A DNA stretch of 64,000 nt from NCBI GenBank assembly GCA_019096065.1, contig JAGUCH010000008.1:5213001-5277000 (forward strand), in the 5' to 3' direction. Below the pieces are notes generated by a model that searched no databases, was not told the origin of the DNA, and saw only the letters and a program-made list of their open reading frames with translations. Below, piece after piece: positions 11,642-20,713 of this stretch. The number at the start of each line of letters is the position of its first letter. Positions within the stretch are counted from its first letter, which is position 1. This DNA is from Paracyclopina nana. Its lineage: Eukaryota > Arthropoda > Copepoda > Cyclopoida > Cyclopettidae. The position numbers and the translations under genes are program-made.

Positions 11642-12564
11642 ATGGTCATTTTAGCCTGGGTTTCTCTAACTCCAGAGGGCAGCTCTACAGAGGCTCCCAC
11701 TGAGGTTCCAATCCAGCCATCAACGGTGGATCCTGCGCTAGTGGATTCTCAAACCACGGGCCCAGTAGGTCCTACTGTTGCTATTCCTGAGAGTGGCATT
11801 TCTGAAGCTGAGGGTGGACCTGGATTTGACCCAGCTCCTGTCGATCCCTTTGAAGTGGAGGTGTTTAACCCCCGAGATTTAATGCCAGCGGTACCAAATG
11901 GTTATCGTCCCGTTGCCCCTCAGAGGGACTGGATCGATGAGGTTTTCAATTATCACCGATATGGTGTAATGGGGTGGATCGGTCTTGGAGCGTCCATTGG
12001 GATGGCTTTGGTAAGTTCAACCTTATAGCTAGTTTTGCAACTATGGCCAAACTTTTATTTACCACCTTCTTTCTTACAGATTTTGCTTGGCATGTTGGTG
12101 TACTTCTGCGTGTGGACGTCACGATGGTGCCGAAGGTTCGTGGCCACGTTTCGAGCTATTCGTACGGAGTCATCGACTGCAAGTGGAGCCATGCAAATGC
12201 TTCCCACAAAGGCCCCATCAGAGCATGCAGCGGTATTTCACTGCTGTACCCCAGAGGTCCGAGCTTTGCCACCAGCCCCGATTATGCGTGACCCTGATGT
12301 CCATTCGCTCCAAATGGCAATGGCTGCCATGGACCCCTATGGAACACTACGCCGGAATCCCAGCATCATGTCCGGGCTGGCCCACATCTATGACGTCCCT
12401 AATCCCAAGGGCTGGGTAAGGACCTATCAATTTATGAACTGTAAACAGGTTACTCATGTACTCTTTTTCATGCACCTTTTCAGGTACCTGTTACTGAAGG
12501 ATGCGGGCCGCGGACTTTGAAGAGACGATCTCGCCGGCTCGAGCCCGAGATAACCGCCGCTTGA
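11642..12564 (+). CDS. Plus-strand cargo gene A: candidate spliced membrane protein
   Basis: This gene runs opposite to gag-pol. Three coding blocks are separated by two short gaps of about 70 bases, near 12.01-12.08 and 12.42-12.48 kb. Both have textbook GTAAG donors and pyrimidine-rich ACAG/TCAG acceptors and keep the phase. The first block is rich in Pro, Thr, Ser and Glu with no cysteines, like a mucin-type stalk. The first junction falls inside a hydrophobic segment (GWIGLGASIGMAL, then ILLGMLVYFCVW), followed by basic residues (TSRWCRR) and a cytoplasmic-type tail. The stop is at 12562-12564 and an AATAAA lies at 12991. I read it as a single-pass membrane protein and do not recognise its family. 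Intron-bearing cargo oriented against gag-pol is not expected of LTR elements. The introns would be lost only if this strand were the template for retrotransposition. Confidence 0.6.
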
Positions 12565-12990
12565 TTCGCAGCAGATTCCATTCCGGACAAAGACGAAGTC
12601 AATGAGGCTGAACCTCTCTCAATCGCAGATGAGGACCAGGATTCGGCTGGATCAAAGGCTTCCCAAGACGTCAACAGCGATGCCAACTAAGGATCGCCAC
12701 AAACTTATTGCAAGACGAGAAACGCTCTCTTTTCGCACGTATTTAAGCGCGTTTTCTGTAACTTTTGCACTTTGTTCTTCTTATCGCGTGCCAATTCTCA
12801 CTTTATACTTGCATTTCCCGCAGTCTTCGCGGACTTTTCCGCTTTTTCGAGATCTCACAGACTTTTCGAGGCTTCGCAGACTTCTTTAAAGCCGGCTTTT
12901 TGCACTTGCACTCGTCTTGTTTTTATTTTGATCTCAAAGCTTCCAATATACTCGAGTATATACTATAGTACTTGTATTCTATATATATGT

Positions 12991-12996
12991 AATAAA
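12991..12996 (+). terminator. Poly(A) signal of cargo gene A
   Basis: AATAAA about 430 bases after the stop of cargo gene A, on the plus strand. Confidence 0.6.
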
Positions 12997-13171
12997 GAAT
13001 TCGACTTCAAGTGGGGTAGCAGGTATTAGCGAAGCCGTTATCTTCATCTGACAGCGCTCCCAGGCTTTACGTAGAGGCGCGTAATAAAAAGAGGCTTTTT
13101 TACACGAAATTTGGCCGATTTCAGACCAGATTTTTCTGGTAGCGCGCCTTGTTTACTAAAAAGTCCAAAAC

Positions 13172-13877
13172 ATGGCGGGCTTCCTACACGGCTTGTTCGT
13201 AAGTTTTTATTTCGATTAAAATCCGGTGAATCCTTTCGCTAAACTGTATCTTTTTCATTGGGAATGCAGAATCCTTCTACAACAACGGTGGCGCCAGCCA
13301 CCGAGGCTCCCGTAGGGGCGCCCCCCGCGGCCGAGTCTCGCGGCGGTGGCCCCAGCCACCTGCGGCCCCGCCCGCAGCCCCTTTGGGCCATCAGGAGGCG
13401 TGCCCTCCCTGCCCCGTTCAGGGCTTCGTAAGTGCATTATTCGTTATCTATTTGGTCAAAGCTCGACTTTTTCTCGTATTACAGGCCGAAGAGATCCTCT
13501 AGGGCGTGGCCCTGAACGTGGCAGGGGCAGCCACGTATTACGTGGTGGTGCTCCCCGCCCTCGTCTGGGTCCACCGGACGAAGCCGAGAGGCCTCTACCG
13601 GCTTGTCAGCCGCGTGTGGGCGGAGCCCGAGGACCTCCCCCGCATCAGTGCGTGGGTCCTCCGCCTTTTGGGCGTGGCGGAGGCGGACCCCCTCGAAGGA
13701 GTCGTCTAGTAAGTCTAACTTAATCACTTAAGCCATCACGGCTTCACTATATTCATCTTGTCTTTTGCAGAACTCGTCGTGTTCCCGGTAGGCCACCGCA
13801 CCGGCCAGGGCTGGCCCCAACGTGGCCCAAGGCCAGCCCGCCCCCCTCGCCAGGAGGCCTCCCATTGGGACAATAAA
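13172..13877 (+). CDS. Plus-strand cargo gene B: candidate spliced proline/glycine/arginine-rich ORF
   Basis: A short ATG block (MAGFLHGLF) ends at a GTAAG donor near 13.2 kb. At least two more blocks follow, each bounded by good GTAAG donors and pyrimidine-tract acceptors, ending before AATAAA at 13872. Base composition is sharply GC-rich compared with the flanks. The second block is Thr/Pro/Ala-rich, like the ectodomain of gene A, and a hydrophobic stretch is readable in the third. The overall order (short leader, Thr/Pro-rich part, hydrophobic part, basic part) echoes gene A, so the two could be diverged relatives. The exact protein is uncertain and I do not recognise a family. Confidence 0.45.
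13872..13877 (+). terminator. Poly(A) signal of cargo gene B
   Basis: AATAAA on the plus strand closing the GC-rich cargo gene B interval. Confidence 0.5.
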
Positions 13878-14160
13878 GTCCACGTTCATTGTACTTTTGT
13901 GTCTACTGTGTTTACCGCAACTCATTTCGCGTTTACCTCAGCAGATAGCTCAGCCTTATGAAGCTCAGCACCTTTCTAGTCAAGTTCAGCAGTTCATTAT
14001 CATAGCCAAGCACATTTCGAGTCCAATTTTTTTACATTTCATGGCCAAAAGGACCGTAGACCATATCTCAGGTGTCAAGAATTGCATTTTAATTGCATAA
14101 TTAATCATTAGCGAATCATTAGCGGCCCAAATCCACAGATTCGGGCCTGTAAATAAGCTA

Positions 14161-15249
14161 GCATTCCAGCTCGACCTTGACGGCCTTGACACTGCAAACG
14201 ATGCTTCAATGTTCAAGAAAAGCGTTTACTATAGCCCTGCATTCCAGCTCGGGCTTGATGCAGCACCATATTTGAGTGTCTGCGACACTACCGGCCAAGC
14301 GTTGGTGCTTATGGGCTACCAATGCCAATTTGGCATCCTTTTTTCCTTGGGCATTCCGGCTCGGCCTTGAGTGCGGCGAAGGAAACGTAGTCCCTACAGG
14401 ACTGGAAAACCGGCCGTATGTCATTGCACATAGCAAAAGCAAGCTCAAGCACTAGGCAATGGCACAATATTCTTTTCCATATCAGGCTAGAAGACGTGTA
14501 TTTTTCATTTTCTCACATGTCAGTCTACAATGTGTGCTGACCTAGCTTGTTTTGCTAGCGCTGTGTTTAGCGTAAATTGAATTCTCCACCAAAAAAGAGG
14601 GGATTCATGTGGCAACTGCAAGATAGCCACATTTCAGCACTTCTTTTATTTAACAATATGCCTAATCTTTGTGCACTTTGAACCTTTTCTTCTGTTAGTC
14701 CATCTGGCGGTCATTAGCGGTATCATTATAACATTAGTCATTTTCATTCTCTTGACTTTTATGTAACGTTTTATTTTATTCCTTGTACCCGCCTAATAAA
14801 TCCCGGAATTTGGGTCACCACTCGAGTCAAGTATGGCCATTTTTGAGTTTAGATAAGTTCAAAAACCTTCCCAGGTGAATTGTAGGTGCACCGGCGGTTC
14901 CACTCTTCATTGTTCGTTTTAGCCTTGGGCAAAACGTTTTTAGTTCGTGGTTAGGCGCATGGTGGCGCCACCATTCTACATCTCCAAGCGAAGCCGCTCA
15001 AACTGGATTTTTCTAGTGTGGGAGCGTCTCTGGATTTTTGTTCCATAACAACTTTTTGCCCCCCTTGGAGTCGGGTATCTGTTCAACAGAAACTGGCTCA
15101 GCGCCTTTGCGCCATGCAACTCACATTTCAGTCTATCTTGCTCAAATGTTTTTTGTCTAGCCATTTTGAACAGACTCATCGATTACGTTTTTATCTGTTA
15201 TCACTGAATTGCATAGCTATTATAGCTCTGCATTCCAGCTCGGTCTTGA
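14161..15249 (+). repeat. Four dispersed copies of a 20-bp motif
   Basis: GCATTCCAGCTCGGNCTTGA occurs at 14161-14180, 14239-14258, 14351-14370 and 15230-15249. All four are in plus orientation with one or two differences each. Copies 2 and 4 also share the preceding TATAGC.CT. The region has no long ORF but does contain a poly(A) signal at 14795. The copies could be binding sites or the remnant of a duplicated segment. Confidence 0.75.
14795..14800 (+). terminator. Plus-strand poly(A) signal
   Basis: AATAAA following a stretch of about 900 bases with no clear ORF. It suggests a third plus-strand transcription unit in the cargo block, probably non-coding or decayed. Confidence 0.35.
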
Positions 15250-15523
15250 TGCGTGCATCAAGTTCGGGTGCTCATAGCCGAAATTAATTTAAAAGATTGA
15301 GGTTATCAGCACCGATCTTTTCAGCTAATTTCGGTTAGCACTAATAATAAGATCCATAAAGCAAATTTTGCACCTTTATGTGCTAGTGTTCAGATTTATA
15401 GTTTTTGTGGCACTTTGCCATTTCCAGTTTTATCTAGAAATTTTGTTTACAATACTTTCTCAGAGCGAGTGCGCTCAAAATTTGTGAAATTTTTGGGGCG
15501 CAGGCTGCATTTCCTGCGGCTCG

Positions 15524-15705
15524 TATATATACTCCCCCCTCCACAATTTTCTGCATTTTGTGGGAACTGTAGTGAGCAGTCACACAAAATTCAGGTAAGT
15601 ATGTTTTCGAATCTTTTACTATAAAAGATCTTATCGGCTAGGCTAATTTTATTCAATGTTATTTAAACGATGGCGCCCGTGGGCACCATCCATGATATCA
15701 ATAAA
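15524..15705 (+). promoter_or_regulatory. Compact plus-strand transcription unit: TATA box, donor site, poly(A) signal
   Basis: A TATATATA box sits near 15524-15531. A strong GTAAGT donor lies about 70 bases on (15596), and AATAAA is at 15700-15705, just after the near-perfect hairpin ATGGCGCCCGTGGGCACCAT (15669-15688). All the pieces of a small transcription unit occur within 180 bases. I see no convincing protein. Confidence 0.35.
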
Positions 15706-17212
15706 CTAAATCGTGCCATAGTAAGGAGAGAAACACGGCACATATTGAACTTTATTTGCATTTAGAATTACAATTTCGTTTGTCACACATAGACTGTTGG
15801 GCAAATGAAATGTAAAATGGTATTTTATGGGGAAACACTTGTTCACCTCCAAGGTACCCCAGTTGTATCCAAAGCTGATGAGTTCACCAGCATATAGGTT
15901 TTTTGTTGTCTTTAGTAGCCACAAAGGAGCGGCCCATTCCCATAGAGAGTGGGTCCCTACATTTTGTTGAGGCATGAAGACCATAGTTTGGGCTGATTAT
16001 TCGCCCAGGCACAAAGCTGTACTTAGTATTTCAAGATCCCTTCTTAGGGAGATGAATCCCATTTTTGTACAGATTTCCATGTTCCATCCTACTCAAAGTC
16101 CGGAGGCGTCACGCCTAGACCTGCGTTATGCAACCAGGTCATGGTCGAGACACTCTGATATTATAGGCACAGTAGTCGTTGCAACAGAGTGTTTGTTTTA
16201 TGGCATATACTACTGTGGTATCGTTTCCATGCCAGAACATGTGTGATTTATAATCGTCCTTTTTATCGATGCCCAATCCTCATTTCAGAGGTTGTGCATT
16301 TTCCTAATTTCTTCTGGAAGTTTTCAATATCGTTCCAAGATTTTATATAGTAATGCTGCCAACACAAGCCCTCATGCGTATTGTGAGGTTTATTGTGTCC
16401 CACTTGCACAGTGCCTAGTGCCAACTTTTGCTGTACTAAGGTACGAATGTCCCAGTAGCTATCAATCCACGCAAGGCATGGAGTGGATAGCGGTTCTATT
16501 TGGGCATAGCTCAGTGGAGCTTTAACCATAGTTTTCAAAGCATATCTATTCAGATGGGGCATTAGCCCCTCTGGTATTACGCCCATCTGCAACTTCCCTC
16601 TTGCATGGCGTGTTCATAGTACTTTACTGTATATAACTTATATAACAGTTAACTTTATTCAGGCCAATCGGCCCATCGTCTTTTGTAAGCTTGGTCTCCT
16701 ACTATAGTAGTAAGGGGCAAGCACACGTAAGTACCGGTCAAATTTTGATTTGCATCGGTATTTGTCAGGAAACAGGACAAAATTATTTGTCCCATCAATA
16801 TTGTAAAAATAACCTACGCAAACTTCATTTATTTTGTCAAAGCAAGTGAGGTTTGGTTTGTTGTTGGATTGAACAATCCCTGGAGGAAGTCCAAATCCAG
16901 TGCCTTGTGGCTTCCATCATTTTTATACATACTTCTAGAACCGCTAACGAACTGCAGAGAGTATGTTTCGTTAGTTGTTTTCTTGCTGTCAATGTACTGT
17001 TCAGCAACTTATCACCTTTATGCATATTGTACCTTACTGGCGGGCATGTGAAGAGACATTGCCCGTTCGTGTCCATTTCTATGATCTTTTTGGCAAGTGG
17101 CCAAATTCAGGTCCGCAATCGACATTTTGCATTAACTTACTTTTGGGTGCGCTTGATTGGTAAAACGGTGCGCCCATATTGGACTGACAAAGTAAAGGTA
17201 GTGACCCCATAA
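15706..17212 (-). mobile_element. Cysteine-bearing, glycoprotein-like remains in the giant element (broken)
   Basis: Several adjacent minus-strand frames of 60-110 residues share a look: regularly spaced cysteines, N-linked glycosylation sites (NST, NLT) and many aromatic residues. Examples are the 79-residue block at 16837-17076 and the 109-residue block at 16263-16592. This suggests a second secreted or surface protein distinct from the envelope near the 3' LTR. It is broken, with a few interruptions, and I cannot name a family. Confidence 0.35.
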
Positions 17213-17259
17213 AATATGGGCACTAAGATTACCGTCATCACGTCCTTTCTTACGAATCT

Positions 17260-18780
17260 CTATTTAAACTTCTTAAAAGCTAGCTTGTATAGTTCATCAT
17301 AGGTGAGACGCAGCCGCTTCATTTCATTTATGTTGCTATCATCTTGGTGATCCATGCCAGTCGCTTTAAGAAACTGAATATAATCAGGGACTGCAGCCAT
17401 GTTTTTATTCAGTTTCCAATTAGGAATTACCTCTTCTAGTAACTCTCTCTCTTTTTGGTCAGGCCTTTCTTTCGTATTTGTAAACCTAACACGGGCGAAT
17501 TCCTTGTCCTCCCGATCTAAAGGGGCTATTCGTGGAATATTAGGAAAGTATTTTTGTTCTTTACCAGTTTTGCTTTTCTCTTTCTCATACTTTCTTATGC
17601 CCGCTAACTTCCTGTAATCTACAGTTCCCTTTCTCTCCCGCAGTTGTCGTCTGGGAAGGATCCGTATTGGAGCGGGCTCACTAATCTCGGGTTCAACTGT
17701 TGGTTGGACAGCGGCCGAGGATTCTGGTTCCTTTGGTTCGGCGAATGATGTGGCTGCCGAACTACTCGGCTGGTCAGAAGACACCAAAAGGTTCGTGTCA
17801 AGGAGCTGTTGAACATTCTGTGAAGGACTTGTATCCTGTTCAGTTGTCAATGCTGCTTCGGAACGAGTCAATGCTTCAGAGGGATCAGGCTGAGCAATCG
17901 CAGGAAGACCCGCAGGTACGTTCTTTTTATTATACTTTTGAAACCCTGCCAGGGAGCGATAATTAACGTTTTTTCTTCTTCTTAGGTTATGAGGAAGAAA
18001 ACTTAATGGAGACAACTTTTCTGGTTCATACGGAGCCCGTACAACAGCCTCAGGTGGCTTCTGAGTACCCGGTTGTGGAACTACTGGGCCAGTTTGCCTG
18101 AAAGTGGGGTGTGCAACCCCAGGAGTAGCTTGATGAGTAAGGTGCTCCTTTTCAGTCATAGCCAGGTCACCCAAAGGTGTAACCTTTGCCGAGGGGTGCT
18201 CAAGTACGTTTGTGCTTGGCACAGTTTGTGGTACTCCCGCATTTGGTAACTCACTATTTTTTGGTTGCAAATCAGGTTTTCTGACCGGACTTTTCATTAT
18301 AGTATACCGAACTTGAGGCTCCCCTCCTTCAGCTCCATAAATCTCCGGTTTCGGGGCACTGGGCCCTTCCATAGGATTATCGATTGGTGGAGAGGGAGGC
18401 CGTTTACGTGGTGAGAGGTCTAACTGGCGTCGTACAATATCGATTGCTTTTGCAACATTCTGTTTAATGCTTTTTGTCAACGGTGTACGCCGCAGATTTT
18501 TACGAGCAGTATAATAAATTGTAGTTGTGTCATCACTATCACTACTTTCATTTTCATCATCGTGTGTATTTCCGCCGAATGGATCAGTAGGCAGTGCTAA
18601 TTGCATACTTTCCAGGCCAGCAGATAAAGATTCTAGGTCAGTGTCAAATTTGGAAGGTGCGATGAAAGATGCTGCTTTTTCAACAATCTCCTCTATATTA
18701 TCATTGTCCTTATTAGGAGTTGCAGACATACTTTGGTCAGGAGTGTGATATTTCTCCGGACTTTCAGGTATATCTGGCAC
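17260..18780 (-). CDS. 506-residue disordered cargo ORF with a duplicated basic motif
   Basis: One open frame of 506 codons on the minus strand, downstream of integrase. It is rich in Pro, Ser, Glu, Lys and Thr with few hydrophobic runs, so mostly disordered. Acidic/serine stretches (DDENESSDSDDTTT) alternate with proline-basic ones (LSPRKRPPSPP). Two copies of a basic motif stand about 125 residues apart: RRRKNVNYRSLAGFQKY and RERKGTVDYRKLAGIRKY. Consensus R..K..V.YR.LAG..KY. The C-terminal 60 residues look helical. The duplicated motif may bind nucleic acid or a partner such as a nucleosome, but this is inference. It is not a recognisable chromodomain. Confidence 0.65.
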   Translation of the reverse strand: MPDIPESPEKYHTPDQSMSATPNKDNDNIEEIVEKAASFIAPSKFDTDLESLSAGLESMQLALPTDPFGGNTHDDENESSDSDDTTTIYYTARKNLRRTPLTKSIKQNVAKAIDIVRRQLDLSPRKRPPSPPIDNPMEGPSAPKPEIYGAEGGEPQVRYTIMKSPVRKPDLQPKNSELPNAGVPQTVPSTNVLEHPSAKVTPLGDLAMTEKEHLTHQATPGVAHPTFRQTGPVVPQPGTQKPPEAVVRAPYEPEKLSPLSFLPHNLRRRKNVNYRSLAGFQKYNKKNVPAGLPAIAQPDPSEALTRSEAALTTEQDTSPSQNVQQLLDTNLLVSSDQPSSSAATSFAEPKEPESSAAVQPTVEPEISEPAPIRILPRRQLRERKGTVDYRKLAGIRKYEKEKSKTGKEQKYFPNIPRIAPLDREDKEFARVRFTNTKERPDQKERELLEEVIPNWKLNKNMAAVPDYIQFLKATGMDHQDDSNINEMKRLRLTYDELYKLAFKKFK

Positions 18781-18815
18781 ACGTTGATCACGGTATTGGC
18801 CACGAAAGGCCCACT

Positions 18816-19271
18816 TTACAGGGCTGACCCTGCAAGTGTCCCTTCACTGACGCTCGTGCGATCAGGAGTACTAATATGGTCAGGTTTGACACTTGGTAAA
18901 TTCGGGTATAATCTTTCTTGTTGGGCCATTTCAGCAAAAGTAGGAGGGCCACGTTGGCTCAAGGCCAGCATGTCCTCATAAAATGCTTCATTGGGCCCTG
19001 TATTTGCACTTAGTGCAATTGCTTGTTCAATAAATTCATCAGTGCCAGTGTCAGACAAAGAATCACTTGCTTCTTTGTGGAGAATATTATTACCAGCATT
19101 GTCAGCTAGGTATTTTTCTTCTAACTTCTTACGGTCATATAGTTCCCACAGCTTTTGCACGTAGTTGTTTATTTTCCTCCTGTATTCGCAAAATATCTGA
19201 GGGCTTAAACAAGCTCGCTGCCTTTTGCATGAGAATAGAACCAGAGCGCTTATAGGTTTGGTGAATCGCAC
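18816..19271 (-). CDS. 151-residue ORF between integrase and the 506-residue ORF
   Basis: A minus-strand frame with a charged helical centre (NNYVQKLWELYDRKKLEEKY) and an acidic, Ser/Thr-rich tail (EASDSLSDTGTDEFIEQA). It resembles the disordered ORF that follows it and may be part of the same coding unit. No family recognised. Confidence 0.4.
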   Translation of the reverse strand: MRFTKPISALVLFSCKRQRACLSPQIFCEYRRKINNYVQKLWELYDRKKLEEKYLADNAGNNILHKEASDSLSDTGTDEFIEQAIALSANTGPNEAFYEDMLALSQRGPPTFAEMAQQERLYPNLPSVKPDHISTPDRTSVSEGTLAGSAL

Positions 19272-19708
19272 TTGGCTCTGTGTCCATTGATGTGGACTGT
19301 GAAATCAATGAACTTTGCGAGGCCACTATACTAGAGGCCTTTGTATGACCCCGCAAACTATAATCATGACTTTCAGGGCTGCCCCTTCAAGAAATTCGAT
19401 AACCTCATTCCTTGCTTTTTTACGTAGAATTTCTTCCGGAGTGTAAGGTCGCTTCAAGAGGTTGGACAACTTTTCCGGAAGAAATCTATATAGTTCATGG
19501 AATCGATATAACTTGACATGATCTAAGCTTACTTCACGAGTAAGCCCATCATAAAGGTATGGCTTTTACAGTCACAGTCGAATGCTGTCCAATGTCAATA
19601 ACTTCAACAAATCATCCATAAATTTATACCGTTGTTTATTTATGGGATGTTTTATAACTAACACTAATGATCCAATCTCTGGTTTAAAGGAAGGTCTTTC
19701 AGTAGCCT

Positions 19709-20702
19709 TCATTTTTCTAAGTGGAACTGTTCTTCTAGATCATATTCACGCATGCGTTGACGCCATTCGGCTTTATGAATTTTGTCCTCGCTTTCACTAA
19801 GTATTTCAAATACATCCCGTCCTAAATGATAGAACGGCATTTTATCGAAAAAATAACGAAAAGGTGTGGGGGTGATCTTCACCCCTTTATCATCAGTATA
19901 TGCCAAATAAGTAAGAGGGCGATTATTTATTGCGTAAATAGAAGTCTTAAACACATCGCATAACCTCATATTGTATGAGTTGGAGTTTAGGACTAATGCA
20001 CTCCTTATTATTCGTATAGCATTTTCAGCGTAAGCTGTTCGAATGCTTGTATGGCGATAAAGTTCGGTAATGACATAACTCCTTAATTTTATAACGATCA
20101 ACAAGGCGTTGGAGGGCCTTATTAGTCGTTAGCTGGGCACCATTATCTGCAAGTAATGTTTTTGGCACCCCAAACAAAGAAATTACTTCTTCCATAGCAT
20201 TCGCTACCTGCTTATATTTAGCATCCAATAGTGGTTTAGCAATTATCATCTTAGAATAAACATCGACAAATACTAACAGGTCTTTATGCGGAAGACCCTT
20301 TGACTAAAGTGTCATCGAACTTGGCCAAATCAATCATTACCAATTCCCATGGCTGAGTCGGGATGCGGAAACGCCCTTCCCAACAAACCTAGTATTAGCT
20401 TGGCGGTATAAAGCACAATGCATGCACGCACCAATAATAATACGACTGATTCTGGCTGAGTAAGTTGAATACATAGATTGGGTAAAAAGAGTATTAGTCT
20501 TTTTACTTCCCAAATGGTTATGTAGCAAATGAATACATGCCATCAGGTACACACAGTTGGGCATACTCATATATACTTTCGTATTGGTCGCAACGCTAAA
20601 AGGTAACTTTACATTCTTGCGAATGACCAACAGGGCAACTGGGCCAAGGACACGATATTTTACCGCAACATCTAGTGGTACTTTCTCTGGAGGCGAAAGC
20701 AT
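19709..20702 (-). mobile_element. Integrase region of the giant element (broken)
   Basis: In element order the pieces are a zinc-finger-like HHCC block (HLLHNHLG, then ACMHC), the core-domain block with LLADNGAQLTT holding the second catalytic Asp, and a later block with the catalytic-Glu neighbourhood (AENAIRIIRSAL) and RPLTY. This is the D,D,E integrase of LTR elements, which inserts the cDNA. It lies directly downstream of RNase H, as in Ty3/Gypsy elements. The region is broken by a few interruptions. Confidence 0.75.
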
Positions 20703-20713
20703 AATTAGATTTA

